A model generated the notes under the pieces. The model saw only the letters and a program-made list of their open reading frames with translations, made no database searches and had not been told where the DNA came from. Positions 35,107 to 43,699 of a DNA stretch of 64,000 nt are shown piece by piece; positions within the stretch are counted from its first letter, which is position 1, and every line of letters begins with the position of its first letter. Source of the DNA: Kribbella sp. VKM Ac-2568 (lineage in GTDB: Bacteria > Actinomycetota > Actinomycetes > Propionibacteriales > Kribbellaceae); the NCBI RefSeq assembly GCF_004345365.1, contig NZ_SLVF01000003.1, positions 558,001 to 622,000 on the forward strand, read 5' to 3'. Made by a program: the position numbers and the translations under genes.

Positions 35107-35592
35107 TTAGTCGGCGAGGAGGAGTAGGTCTAGGAGGCGGTTGAGGTCGGGTTCGGTGGGTGGGGTTGGGAGGAGCGGGGTCAGGGCTTCGAGGGCGGTT
35201 AGGAGTTGGCGCTCGACGGAGCGGCGGGTGCGGCCCTGGGATGAGGCGAGGGTGGCGATCACCTTGGTTGCTCGAGGTGAGGTTGCAAGCAGCGCCGCTG
35301 AGGCCGCGCCGGAGGTCCCGCCCGGGGCCCGGCCGGAGGTCCTGCCCAGCCCCTCGTCGGCTGAGGTACCTGTGGTGGCGTCGGCAGAGAGTGGGGGGTC
35401 GTCTTCCAGGGTGACTTGGAGGTGGGCGTCTAGGGCTGTGGCTAGGCGGGATAGGGCGGCGAGGGTGGGGTTGCCTCGGCCGTTTTCCAGGTTGGCTATG
35501 TAGGGGACGGACAGGCCTGCGTCGACGGCGACGGAGGCGATCGTGCGGCCGGCGGCCTTGCGGCGGTCCCTCAGTTCGGCGCTCAGTTCCAC
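35107..35592 (-). CDS. XRE-family regulator
   Basis: Protein of 161 residues with an N-terminal Cro/C1 helix-turn-helix (IASVAVDAGLSVPYIANLEN; LENGRGNPTLAALSRLA) and a Leu-rich helical C-terminus (LNRLLDLLLLAD), joined by a Gly/Ser/Thr linker. It is divergent from an MFS exporter across 64 bases that contain repeated ATAGT half-sites. It probably controls that exporter and itself. Confidence 0.85.
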   Translation of the reverse strand: MELSAELRDRRKAAGRTIASVAVDAGLSVPYIANLENGRGNPTLAALSRLATALDAHLQVTLEDDPPLSADATTGTSADEGLGRTSGRAPGGTSGAASAALLATSPRATKVIATLASSQGRTRRSVERQLLTALEALTPLLPTPPTEPDLNRLLDLLLLAD

Positions 35593-35599
35593 GGCAACA

Positions 35600-35620
35600 G
35601 ACTATCCTGAGGAAATAGTC
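35600..35620. promoter_or_regulatory. Operator GACTAT-N9-ATAGTC
   Basis: Inverted hexamers 15 bases apart from start to start in the gap between the XRE and MFS genes; a third half-site (GATAGTTT) lies at 35643-35650, just before the MFS GTG. It is a good operator candidate for the XRE protein. Confidence 0.55.
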
Positions 35621-35656
35621 TTGCCAAGGATTCTTCTGTGGAGATAGTTTCACCGG

Positions 35657-36895
35657 GTGAGGATCCTGGCGCATCGCGACTTCCGGCGGCTCTGGATCAG
35701 CAACGGGGTGTCGGGGATCGGCTCCTGGTTGCTGGTCGTGGCGATCCCATTTCACGTTTTCCAGTTGACCGGCTCTGCCGTCGCGACCGGCCTCACGCTC
35801 GCACTGGAAGCACTCCCCGCGCTGATTGTCGGCCCGTGGGCCGGCGTCCTGCTGGATCGCTGGAACCTCTCCCGCGCGATGTGGCTCGCGGATCTCGCCA
35901 GCGCGGCGGCCGTCGCTTTGATCCTGTTCGCCGATTCGGCAGAACGCGTCTGGCTCGTCTACATCGCCGTCCTGGCAGAGAATCTGGCCACCACCGTGTT
36001 CCGCCCCGCTGCCCGCGCCCTGACCCCGACAGTCGTCGGCACCGGCAAGGAACTCGCGGCCGCCAACGCCCTCACCGCCGTCTCCGGCAGCGTGATCCGC
36101 CTGACCGCACCACCTCTCGGCGCACTCCTGCTCGCCGGCCCAGGCATCGACTTCGTCCTCGCCGTCGACATCGCTAGCTATTTGTTGTCCGCAGCAATCA
36201 TCGCCACGATCAGCCGCCAGGTCAGACCAGAACCCCAACCAGGCAACGGATTCAGCCAACTCAAGCAAGGACTCCGATACGTCGGACGCAGCAAGGTGCT
36301 CCGCGGAATCCTGCTGGCCAACGGCGTCTTCCTCACCGCCAACGCCGGGTTGACCGCCCTCCTCGTCCCATTCACGGTGGACCGCCTCAACGCACCGGGT
36401 TACGCCGTCGGCTACCTCATCTCGGGACTAGGCATGGGGTATCTCCTCGGCGCAGCGATCAGCTCGAGAGCCCTTACCTGGCTGGGAGTTCGCGACCTGC
36501 TCATCGCCACTCAGGTCGCCACCGGCTGCGCCTTCTTCGCCCTGGTCAACGCGCCAAGCCTGCCCTGGGCGATGGTGGCCGCAGCCCTGATCGGACTACC
36601 CGGCAGCGTGCTACTGATCACCGCCGAGACCACTGTGCAGCGGATCTCACCGACCGAGCTACTCGGACGAATCGGCGCACTCTTCTTCGCCGTCGATTCC
36701 CTCACCGTCGTCATCGGCGCCCTGGCCGCCCCCGCCATGACGACACTCGTCGGCCTGCCGCTGACGCTCAACCTGCTGGCCGCGTTCGCAGTACTGGCCG
36801 CGCCCGTGACGCTGCTCGCAGTACCGTCTCATCCGGCGCACCTGACCCGGATGAGGCTGACTAAGGCCGATCGGGAAGTGTCGGACCAGAGATAG
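35657..36895 (+). CDS. MFS transporter (EntS-like)
   Basis: Protein of 412 residues with ten to twelve membrane segments; LAHRDFRRLWISNGVSGIGS and GPWAGVLLDRWNLSRAMW are typical of the MFS_3/enterobactin-exporter-like group. It starts at GTG 35657 inside the regulatory region shared with the XRE gene. The last 67 bases overlap, in antisense, the 3' end of a truncated acetyltransferase gene. Substrate unknown. Confidence 0.85.
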   Translation: MRILAHRDFRRLWISNGVSGIGSWLLVVAIPFHVFQLTGSAVATGLTLALEALPALIVGPWAGVLLDRWNLSRAMWLADLASAAAVALILFADSAERVWLVYIAVLAENLATTVFRPAARALTPTVVGTGKELAAANALTAVSGSVIRLTAPPLGALLLAGPGIDFVLAVDIASYLLSAAIIATISRQVRPEPQPGNGFSQLKQGLRYVGRSKVLRGILLANGVFLTANAGLTALLVPFTVDRLNAPGYAVGYLISGLGMGYLLGAAISSRALTWLGVRDLLIATQVATGCAFFALVNAPSLPWAMVAAALIGLPGSVLLITAETTVQRISPTELLGRIGALFFAVDSLTVVIGALAAPAMTTLVGLPLTLNLLAAFAVLAAPVTLLAVPSHPAHLTRMRLTKADREVSDQR

Positions 36896-37116
36896 TCAGT
36901 AGGTGCCCTTCGGCGCCCCTGGCCCCAGTAGTCGCGCCGCAGATACCAGCCCACCCCGCGGATCGGCGTTCCCTGGTCGGAGTAGACGCCGACCACACCG
37001 ATCGCCCGGTCGGACGGGCGCAGCCGTAGTACCCAGGTCAGACCGCCGTTGTCGCCGAACTCGCGGTCGAGGCGGGCGCGGGACTCGTCGAGGTCGGTCG
37101 TCAGCCCCAGACTCAT
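36829..37116 (-). pseudogene. Truncated GNAT acetyltransferase
   Basis: The frame starts MSLGLTTDLDESRARLD and contains GNAT beta strands (AIGVVGVYSDQG, VGWYLRRDYWGQG), but the similarity stops right at the acetyl-CoA loop. The remaining 28 codons run antisense into the end of the MFS gene. The acetyl-CoA binding half is lost. Its ATG overlaps the stop of the HxlR regulator gene (ATGA), so the two were a coupled pair. Confidence 0.65.
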
Positions 37117-37532
37117 CGGACCACCGCGTCGCGGGAGTCGTAGGTCGCGCGGGCGGTGGCGATCTCGTTCTGGTGCTTCTCGGTCCAGCTGACGAGCGCC
37201 TGGATCGTGTCGTGCAGGGTGACGCCGAGCGGGGTGAGCTCGTAGTCCACCCGAGGCGGCACCACGGGGTGGACCGTGCGCCGGACCAGGCCGTCGCGCT
37301 CCAACTGGCGCAGGGTGACGGTCAGCATCCGCTGGCTGATCCCGTCGATCGTCTTCTTCAGCTCGGTGAAGCGCAGCACGCGGTTGTCCAGCAGTGCGAT
37401 CACCAGCAGGGACCACTTGTCGCCGATCCGGTCCAGGATCTGCCGTACGTCGCAGTCCTCGCGGGTGTCCCACTGGAACGCGTCCTCGGTGCACTCGGAG
37501 TGACTCGGTTCCTTTGAAGTGCCTTCTTCCAC
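37113..37532 (-). CDS. HxlR-family regulator
   Basis: Protein of 139 residues with the HxlR winged helix: EDCDVRQILDRIGDKWSLLV, then RFTELKKTIDGISQRMLTVT and LRQLERDGLVRR. The conserved cysteine in EDCDV is the redox/electrophile sensor residue in several relatives. It diverges from a DHA2 exporter; a palindrome in the gap is a likely operator. A truncated acetyltransferase is coupled behind it. Confidence 0.85.
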   Translation of the reverse strand: MEEGTSKEPSHSECTEDAFQWDTREDCDVRQILDRIGDKWSLLVIALLDNRVLRFTELKKTIDGISQRMLTVTLRQLERDGLVRRTVHPVVPPRVDYELTPLGVTLHDTIQALVSWTEKHQNEIATARATYDSRDAVVR

Positions 37533-37562
37533 AATCCCCGATAGTTCCCCAGGATGAGATCA

Positions 37563-37577
37563 GTTACAAGAGGTAAC
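37563..37577. promoter_or_regulatory. Operator candidate GTTAC-AAGAG-GTAAC
   Basis: A 5+5+5 perfect palindrome lies between the divergent HxlR (start 37532) and MFS (start about 37622) genes, as expected for an HxlR-type operator. Confidence 0.5.
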
Positions 37578-37621
37578 CGACCACATCGGCGAGAACCGCC
37601 AGGAACCCGAGGAGAGCTCCC

Positions 37622-39012
37622 GTGCCAGCCACCACCGCCCAGGACCGCCTGACCGGACGGGCCTGGCCGTCCTGTTCGTACTCTGCGGCGCGATCTTCCT
37701 GGAAGGCATCGACGTCTCGATGATGGGCGTCGCGCTGCCCTCCATCCGGGCCGAGCTCGGGCTGTCGACCAGTGAACTGCAGTGGATCGTCAGCGCCTAC
37801 GTGCTCAGCTACGGCGGCTTCGTCCTGCTCGGTGGGCGAGCGGCGGACCTGCTCGGCCGGCGGCGGATGTTCATCGGCTGGCTCGTCGTGTTCCTGGCCT
37901 TCTCCGGACTCGGCGGGTTCGCGACCGAAGGCTGGGTGCTGATCGTGGCCCGCTTCGTCACCGGTATCGCCGCCGCCTTCATGACGCCCGCCGGCCTGTC
38001 CATCATCACCACGACCTACCCGGAGGGCCCGCAACGCAACAAAGCCCTGCTCGTGTACGCCGGTACTGCCGCCGGCGGGTTCTCCCTCGGCATGGTTGCG
38101 GGTGGTCTCCTCACGGCGATCGACTGGCGCTGGGTCTTCTTCGCCCCGGTGGTGCTGGCGGCGGTGATTCTCGTCGCGGCGATCGCCCTCATCCCACGGG
38201 AGGCCGAGCCCCTCAAGACCGCCGGCGGGTTCGACCTGGGCGGAGCGCTCACGTTGACGGGGTCGATGCTGCTGCTGGTGTCGACCGTCGTACGGGCACC
38301 CGATGTCGCCGCCGGGCAGACCGCCGTGACCCTCGTGGCCGGGCTTGTGTTGCTCGGGCTGTTCGTGGTGATCGAGCAGCGGGTGGCGTCGCCGCTGATC
38401 CGGCTGGGCATCCTGCGCAGTGGTCCACTGGTGCGGGCGAACCTCGGCGCGGTTCTGCTCGTCGGCTCGTTCGTCGGGTTCCAGTTCGTCGCCGTGCTCT
38501 ACCTGCAGGAACTGCGGAACTGGTCCGAGCTCGAGACCGGTCTGGCGTTGATGGTGATCGGGATCGACTCGGTGCTGGCCCCGACGCTGACTCCTTGGCT
38601 GGTGAATCGCTTCGGGAACGGCCGAGTGGTGTTCGGCGGCTTCACCTTCGCCGCGGCGGCGTACGCGCTGTTCCTGCCGTTGGATACCGACTGGAGTTAC
38701 GCAGCGATGCTGCCGGCGCTGATTCTCCTGGGGCTGGCGTTCGCCCTGGCCTACGGGCCGTTGACAATCGCCGCCACTGACGGAGTAGCCGAGGAGGAAC
38801 AGGGACTGGCCAGCGGAGTACTGACAACGTCCTTCCAGTTCGGGTCCGCACTTGGGCTGGCAGTTGTGGCCGCAGTGCTCGCGGCGGCCGACGATCTGAC
38901 AGTGGAGGGCTTCCGCTCGGCCCTGCTGGTGCCGCTGGTCGCCGCCGCTCTCGGCCTGCTCGCAGCACTGCCGGGGCTGACCCGACGGCCCGCTCGACAG
39001 CCGGCAGCCTGA
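37622..39012 (+). CDS. MFS exporter (DHA2 type) with N-terminal frameshift
   Basis: The body (LPSIRAELGLSTSELQWIVS, GRAADLLGRRRM) is a 14-segment DHA2 drug exporter. The natural start seems to be GTG 37622, which has CGAGGAGAGCTCC before it and reads VPATTAQDRLTG. The membrane-helix sequence (GLAVLFVLCGAIFLEGIDVS) then continues one frame over from about 37660. One base appears to be missing. The GTG frame ends in TGA at 37719-37721, overlapping ATG 37720; from that ATG 430 residues follow but the first helix is lost. It is divergent from HxlR. Confidence 0.7.
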
Positions 39013-39413
39013 GCAGATCGGCGTTCCACCGAAGCCGGTGGGGCGCCGATTTGTCTTTGCGTGGCCGGTCGGCTGCCGAGCGTTAGCAGGAAGCCCTACA
39101 TTTCGCCTTCGAACCGAATGTTTGCACTAATTTGTCCATAACGATTCAGCCAACGCCTTGCCATATCTTGACACCGCGAAACGGGCTGGTCCGAAACCGC
39201 TCCCGGCCGCTCTGACCAGCGGTTTCACCGCTCCGGCCGGACCGCGTAAGGCCTCTGTAAAGGTCCCTGCCAGTCTATTCCGGGGGAAGACTTTTTAAGG
39301 TGTTCTTTCCTTAAGCAACGCGGACCCGTGAGTATCGATCACCGGCAACCTCACCGCCGGAATCGTGCACCTGTGGGCCGTCCGGACATTACTTGAGAGC
39401 TGAAGGACCGCTG
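39013..39413. other. 400-base intergenic region, relatively AT-rich
   Basis: No gene is visible. The segment 39095-39170 (CATTTCGCCTTCGAACCG, CACTAATTTGTCCATAACG) is clearly poorer in GC than its surroundings. It probably holds the promoter and control region for the small two-gene operon that follows. A palindrome lies at 39295-39314. Confidence 0.5.
39295..39314. promoter_or_regulatory. Palindrome TTAAGG-N8-CCTTAA
   Basis: A perfect inverted hexamer about 100 bases ahead of the small operon at 39414. It could be an operator or a short hairpin in the leader. It is unusual for this GC content. Confidence 0.35.
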
Positions 39414-39614
39414 ATGACCGAGTCGTTCGAGACCACCGCCTCGCACCGCCGCGTGCGGGTCTGGTTCGGCGCTCACCCGATCGCGGATCACACCGCCGAC
39501 GCGGACCAGGCCGCGCAGTACGAAGAGGCCATGCGCCGCCGGTTCGCCTCCCTCCGGGTGACCAGCGAGCCCGTTCTCGTCGGCAGCACGGCCGCCCCGG
39601 ACCGGACACTATGA
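39414..39614 (+). CDS. Small conserved-looking protein, unknown
   Basis: Protein of 66 residues (HRRVRVWFGAHPIADHTADA at residues 10-29, then a short charged helix QYEEAMRRRF). It has no recognised domain. TGAAGGA precedes the ATG at 39414. The stop overlaps the start of the next gene as ATGA, so the two proteins are translationally coupled and probably act together. Confidence 0.6.
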   Translation: MTESFETTASHRRVRVWFGAHPIADHTADADQAAQYEEAMRRRFASLRVTSEPVLVGSTAAPDRTL

Positions 39615-39925
39615 CCACCCGCCCGACGCTGCTCGGCTACGTCCGGGCCGACGCGCTCAGCTGCGCCGAGGAGCTCGCCGCGGCGACCGACTCGCTTGTC
39701 GAGTTCGCCTACGCCGAGGGCTACACCCTCGGCACGGTCTACACGGAGCGTGACGCCGCGCAGTCCGCCGCGTTCAACGCGCTGCTGGACGAAGTGAAGC
39801 GGACGGATGTGCGCGCGGTCGTCGTACCGACGCTGCAGCACCTCGGATCGGTCGGCACACCGGCCGCGATGCAGCAGCACCTCGAGTTCCACCAGGCTCA
39901 GGCATGGGCGGTCGACACGAGATAA
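39611..39925 (+). CDS. Degenerate serine-resolvase-like domain protein
   Basis: Protein of 104 residues with the fold pattern of a serine recombinase N-terminal domain: LLGYVRADALSCAEELAAAT, FAYAEGYTLGTVYTERDA, and RAVVVPTLQHLGS. In recombinases the first strand reads YxRVS with the catalytic serine; here the position reads YVRAD, so the nucleophile is missing. The later DRLxR arginine motif is also absent. It is therefore unlikely to recombine DNA; a regulatory or structural role is more probable. No DNA-binding C-terminal domain is present. Confidence 0.6.
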   Translation: MTTRPTLLGYVRADALSCAEELAAATDSLVEFAYAEGYTLGTVYTERDAAQSAAFNALLDEVKRTDVRAVVVPTLQHLGSVGTPAAMQQHLEFHQAQAWAVDTR

Positions 39926-40026
39926 CCCCTCAGCAAGCGGAGCTGACGTCTTGACCCCTGCATCGGCGTCGGTTCCGCTCTCCACCTCCACAGCTGCACC
40001 GGGACCCCGGGCGGTAGTGGACCAAT

Positions 40027-40060
40027 CAAGGCCCCACCGGCTGCTACCGGTGGGGCCTTG
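40027..40060. terminator. Bidirectional terminator hairpin
   Basis: A perfect 14-base stem (CAAGGCCCCACCGG) with loop CTGCTA between the small operon and the converging M15-like gene. Confidence 0.85.
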
Positions 40061-40096
40061 TCGTCGTGCCTGCTCGCGGTACTGCGGCCGGCCGGC

Positions 40097-40855
40097 TCAG
40101 GCGGTGATCTTGTAGCCGTAGCGCTTCATCACCGCGGCGACTCCCTCGGTGAAGCTCCCGGTCTCCGGCAGCTTGAACTTCACCTGAACCTTCCGCAGTA
40201 CGCGCTGAAAGTGCAGGTGCCAGGGAACCCCGGCCGGCGGGATCGTCTCGGCCTTGGTGATCGCGCCGACCTTCGGATGCGCGGCCCAGGCGACCACCCG
40301 GGCCCGGTCGGCACCCCAGACGCCGGTCATCACGTCGTGGGTCCGCGCGTACGACATCGCGCCGAGCGAGATCGTCGAGTCCGGCACGGCCACCGGGACC
40401 GGAGCCGGGTGGGCCTTCAGGTACAGCTCCCAGGTCATTCCGTGGCAGCCCGTCGGACCGTCGTCCTTGCCGCGATTCGCCAGACCGTTCCGGCGGCGCC
40501 TGTACTCCGCGACCTGGATCGCCGCGCCCCGGGACAGGTCCTTGTCGCCGCAGGCGATCGCGTGCACGTGGTACGGCCAGCGGCCCTGGGCGGGTGTCCG
40601 CAACCACGCGGCGAATCCGACCTGGCGGAGGGCGAGCACGACGGCCCTGCGCTGTGCGGGTGCGAGCTTGGCCACAGCGATGTCGACCGCGCCGCAACCG
40701 TCATGGGTGCCGGCCGAGGCCTCGACGCCACCCTTGTTGTAGGAGCCCTGCATGATCTTGAACTTCGACCGGTACTGCTTCTCCGCCGCCTGGACCATCG
40801 CCACCGTGCGCTTGTTCAGCGCGAACCCGCGCCAGACGATCCTTGCCTCAGGCAT
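40097..40855 (-). CDS. M15/hedgehog-type peptidase-like protein
   Basis: Protein of 252 residues with no signal peptide. AGTHDGCGAVDIAV followed by WPYHVHAIACGD resembles the zinc site (HxxxxxxD ... HxH) of M15 D-Ala-D-Ala carboxypeptidases. The C-terminal part (VKFKLPETGSFTEGVAAVMK) may be a wall-binding module. The beginning NKRTVAMVQAAEKQY looks phage-endolysin-like. Its start overlaps the end of a 39-residue acidic ORF by eight bases. Peptidoglycan hydrolysis is inferred; export route unclear. Confidence 0.6.
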   Translation of the reverse strand: MPEARIVWRGFALNKRTVAMVQAAEKQYRSKFKIMQGSYNKGGVEASAGTHDGCGAVDIAVAKLAPAQRRAVVLALRQVGFAAWLRTPAQGRWPYHVHAIACGDKDLSRGAAIQVAEYRRRRNGLANRGKDDGPTGCHGMTWELYLKAHPAPVPVAVPDSTISLGAMSYARTHDVMTGVWGADRARVVAWAAHPKVGAITKAETIPPAGVPWHLHFQRVLRKVQVKFKLPETGSFTEGVAAVMKRYGYKITA

Positions 40856-40967
40856 CTAAATTACCGAGCAGGAAGTCCGCGTCCTCCGCGGCGCCGAGAG
40901 CCTCCAGCTCGTCCAGGTCGTCCTCGGTCAGTTCATCGTCGAGGATCTCGTCGAAGACGTCCGACAT
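40848..40967 (-). CDS. Very small acidic protein coupled to the M15-like gene
   Basis: Thirty-nine residues, 17 of them Asp or Glu and none Lys, Arg or His (MSDVFDEILDDELTEDDLDE at the start; LGNLDA at the end). GGGGAATGGGCG lies before the ATG. The stop TGA lies inside the first codons of the next gene, typical of translational coupling. It could be an inhibitor or acidic chaperone of the partner, or only a leader peptide that tunes its translation. No family recognised. Confidence 0.5.
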   Translation of the reverse strand: MSDVFDEILDDELTEDDLDELEALGAAEDADFLLGNLDA

Positions 40968-41310
40968 CGCCCATTCCCCTTCCCCCTGACGTCCGGCCGC
41001 CTCCCCCGGCCACCGGAATCGCCTTTCAGGGTAGGGGTCTGCGGGTTCATCCGTCCACGCAGAGTCGGCGCTTGTATGAGGAACGTCAAGTTTCTCGCCA
41101 GGCCGGGTGTGAGGTCACGATGGTGGGGTACGAAATAAGAGTCCCGCGGTTCAGTCGGCCCCATTCGGGCATGGGTGGCGCTCACCGAGCCGCGAGTTCT
41201 CCCACTGAGGGGCGGGAGAACGACCGACGGCGGCGGGCGTATCCCACGATACGCCCGCCCCCTGGCCGCCCTCCGTGACCACTCGACCGCAGCGCTGTGG
41301 GCCAGAAGTG
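40968..41310. other. Intergenic region of about 340 bases
   Basis: Contains the leader and promoter of the minus-strand acidic ORF/M15-like pair and, at 41232-41259, the terminator of the SDR gene. No credible gene is present. Confidence 0.5.
41232..41259 (-). terminator. Terminator downstream of the SDR gene
   Basis: An 11-base perfect stem (GGCGGGCGTAT) with a 6-base loop, 52 bases past the SDR stop on the minus strand. Confidence 0.65.
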
Positions 41311-42072
41311 TCAGGCGGCTAGGCCTACCGAGGCGCCGCCGTCGACGAGGAGTTGGGTGCCGGTGATCCACTGCGCCTGGTCGGAGACGAGGAAGCCGAC
41401 TGCTTCTGCGATGTCGGTGGGGATGCCGGCGCGACCCAGCGGCGTACCGGCTGTGATCGCCTCGACCGGGATGCCGGCCGCGTCGGCGAGGTCCTGGCGG
41501 ATCTTGTCGGCCCCTGGGGTCGCCACGTTTCCGGGGATGACGACGTTGAGGCGGACGCCCTGTGGCGCGAGTTCGGCCGCGAGGGTCTGGCTGTACTTCT
41601 CCAGCGCCGCTTTTGCGCCTGCGTAGTGCGCCAGCGCGGGTACCACGTCGAGCGTGACCGCGGATGAGATGTTCACGATCGCGCCCTTGCCGTCGAGCAG
41701 TGCCGGCAGCAGCCGTGCGGTGACCCAGACCGCACTCAGGTACGACGTGTTCAGCGCCGACTGCCACTCCTCGTCGGGGATCGAGGCGGCTCCCTTCGGG
41801 TGAGCCTGACCGGAGGCGGCGTTGTTGACGAGGATGTCGAGCCCGCCGTCGAAGTGCTGGAGCGTCTCCGCGGCGAGACGGGTCGCGCCGTGCGCAGTAC
41901 CGAGATCGGCCTGGATGTAGTGCACACCTTCGGGGAGGTTGTCGACGGGCGTGCGGGAGGTGGTGACGACGGAGGCGCCGCCCGCCAGGAGCTTCGCGAC
42001 GATCGCCGCGCCGATCCCGCGGGTACCGCCGGTGACGAGTGCGCGCTTGCCTTGCAGCGAGTTATTGACCAT
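41311..42072 (-). CDS. Short-chain dehydrogenase/reductase
   Basis: Protein of 253 residues, classical SDR. Cofactor motif TGGTRGIG (about 15-22), NNAA near 88, catalytic Ser in VNISSAVTL and Tyr/Lys in YAGAK. The arginine after the first strand (TTSRT) suggests preference for NADP. It is divergent from a TetR gene and its start codon lies within a palindromic operator, so it is very probably that regulator's target. Substrate unknown. Confidence 0.9.
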   Translation of the reverse strand: MVNNSLQGKRALVTGGTRGIGAAIVAKLLAGGASVVTTSRTPVDNLPEGVHYIQADLGTAHGATRLAAETLQHFDGGLDILVNNAASGQAHPKGAASIPDEEWQSALNTSYLSAVWVTARLLPALLDGKGAIVNISSAVTLDVVPALAHYAGAKAALEKYSQTLAAELAPQGVRLNVVIPGNVATPGADKIRQDLADAAGIPVEAITAGTPLGRAGIPTDIAEAVGFLVSDQAQWITGTQLLVDGGASVGLAA

Positions 42073-42106
42073 ATGGTCCAGTAAAACCTTTCAGGACCGA
42101 TCGGTC
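42067..42106. promoter_or_regulatory. Two operators GACC-N4-GGTC
   Basis: GACCATATGGTC (42067-42078) covers the SDR start codon and GACCGATCGGTC (42095-42106) lies 28 bases on, near the tetR promoter. Both are perfect 12-base palindromes with the same half-site. They resemble LmrA/YxaF-type TetR operators. Confidence 0.8.
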
Positions 42107-42130
42107 AAATAACCCGGTACGCTGGCTCTT

Positions 42131-42748
42131 ATGGGCAGGCCGAGGAAGTTCGACGAGGAGCAGGTGCTGCGGGCGGCGCGCGACGAGTTCTGGCGGAACG
42201 GGTACGCGGCCACCTCGCTGGACGACCTGATGAAAGCGACCGGGCTCGGCAAGGGCAGCCTGTACGGCGCGTTCGGCGACAAGCGCCAGTTGTTCCTCAA
42301 GGTGCTGAGCGCCTACGCCCACGAGACGGCGGAGGGGGTCTGCGGAGCGGTCGCCCGCGGTGATCGCGCGATCGAGGTGCTGCGCGGCTTCTTCGTCCCC
42401 GGTCCGCAGGATGCGGTCGCCGAGCACCACGGACCGGTGGCGCCCACCCGGGGATGCTTCCTCGCGAACAGTTCAACCGAACTGGCCGCTCGGGACCCCG
42501 AGGTGACGGGACGCGCGCGGGCGACGTACCAGGCGGTAGAGGACTGCTTCACCCACGCGGTGGCACAGGCGGTCGCCGACGGGGATCTGCCCGAGGACAC
42601 GAATCCGCGCGAGCTCGGCCGGCTGCTCCTCACGATCCAGCAGGGCTTGCAGTTCCTGACCAAGACCGAGATGACGCCCGAGGCGATGCGGGAGATCGGC
42701 CGCGCGACCGTCGACCGCTTGTTGCCGCTGCCTGCTGCGGTGAGCTAG
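42131..42748 (+). CDS. TetR-family transcriptional repressor
   Basis: Protein of 205 residues. The N-terminus MGRPRKFDEEQVLRAARDEF and helix-turn-helix (LDDLMKATGLGKGSLYGAFG) are typical of the YxaF/LmrA-like group that controls efflux or reductase genes. It is divergent from the SDR gene with two shared operators. Its stop overlaps the stop region of the converging methyltransferase by four bases. Confidence 0.85.
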   Translation: MGRPRKFDEEQVLRAARDEFWRNGYAATSLDDLMKATGLGKGSLYGAFGDKRQLFLKVLSAYAHETAEGVCGAVARGDRAIEVLRGFFVPGPQDAVAEHHGPVAPTRGCFLANSSTELAARDPEVTGRARATYQAVEDCFTHAVAQAVADGDLPEDTNPRELGRLLLTIQQGLQFLTKTEMTPEAMREIGRATVDRLLPLPAAVS

Positions 42749-43527
42749 AGGGCGGACGCCACGAAGAGGTAGCGGTTGAGGCTGAAGAAGTAACCCGCGC
42801 CGAGGCCGCGGAGGTCGTTCGCCCAGGCCTGGGCCTCCTGTTCGGTCACCTCCGCGCGGCCGGGGACGAAGCCTGCGACGATGTCGATCAGGCCCGCGCT
42901 GTACGTCCGGGGGTCGAACCCCACGTTCAGCATCGGGACCACCTGCAGATGGGTGAGGGTGAAGCCGGCCTTCTCCAGCGAGTCGCCGAGCGAGCGCGGC
43001 AGGTGCGAGTCTTCGAGGTGCTCCTCGAACGCGGTCAGCACCCGGCCCATCCGGACGTCGTCGTTCGACCGCCAGACGATCGACCCCCAGTCGGTGTCCA
43101 GCAGGACCACCCGGCCGGCGGGCCGCAGTACGCGGCGGATCTCGTCGAGCGCGCCCGCCACGTCCTCGACGTACTCGAAGACCTGGGTGGAGACGACCAC
43201 GTCGAAGCTCTCGGCGCCGTGCGGGATGTGGCCGGCGTCGGCCAGTTCCAGCTCGACCGCCGGTCCGCCGGGCACCTGGGCGCGGGTGCCGGCGATCGAG
43301 AGCATGCTGTCACTGATATCGATCCCACAAACCCGGCCCTGAGGCCCGACCTCGGCCGCCATCTCGGCCGCGAGCAACCCAGGTCCCACTCCCACATCGA
43401 GGACGCGGTCACCGGGCCGGAGTGCCAGCGCGGTGCGCACCACGCGGCGCTGTTCGATCACGTCGGGGGTCGTGTAGACCGACTCGATCTGTCGCGACAC
43501 CTCGGGATCGAACTGCAAGTTACTCAT
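42745..43527 (-). CDS. SAM-dependent methyltransferase (UbiE/Methyltransf_11 type)
   Basis: Protein of 260 residues. SAM motif I is VLDVGVGPGLLAAEM (about 43-57), motif II GIDISDSM, and the post-II segment LRPAGRVVLLDTDW. Length and pattern fit small-molecule or arsenite-type C/O-methyltransferases; arsenite methylation cysteines are absent. No co-transcribed partner. Substrate unknown. Confidence 0.8.
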   Translation of the reverse strand: MSNLQFDPEVSRQIESVYTTPDVIEQRRVVRTALALRPGDRVLDVGVGPGLLAAEMAAEVGPQGRVCGIDISDSMLSIAGTRAQVPGGPAVELELADAGHIPHGAESFDVVVSTQVFEYVEDVAGALDEIRRVLRPAGRVVLLDTDWGSIVWRSNDDVRMGRVLTAFEEHLEDSHLPRSLGDSLEKAGFTLTHLQVVPMLNVGFDPRTYSAGLIDIVAGFVPGRAEVTEQEAQAWANDLRGLGAGYFFSLNRYLFVASAL

Positions 43528-43699
43528 TCCCGGTCCTCCGGTTTCCGCCCATGCACCACATCATCGTCCGCACCGCGCCGAACGGGGAGCCCTGGCACTC
43601 CGGTTCGTAAAATCCTCCGAACCGGGCATCACCTGGCGTCGCAGATCGGTTACGATCACGACTGCCGCGCTGACCGTTTCCCTTCGGATGGAGCCATCG

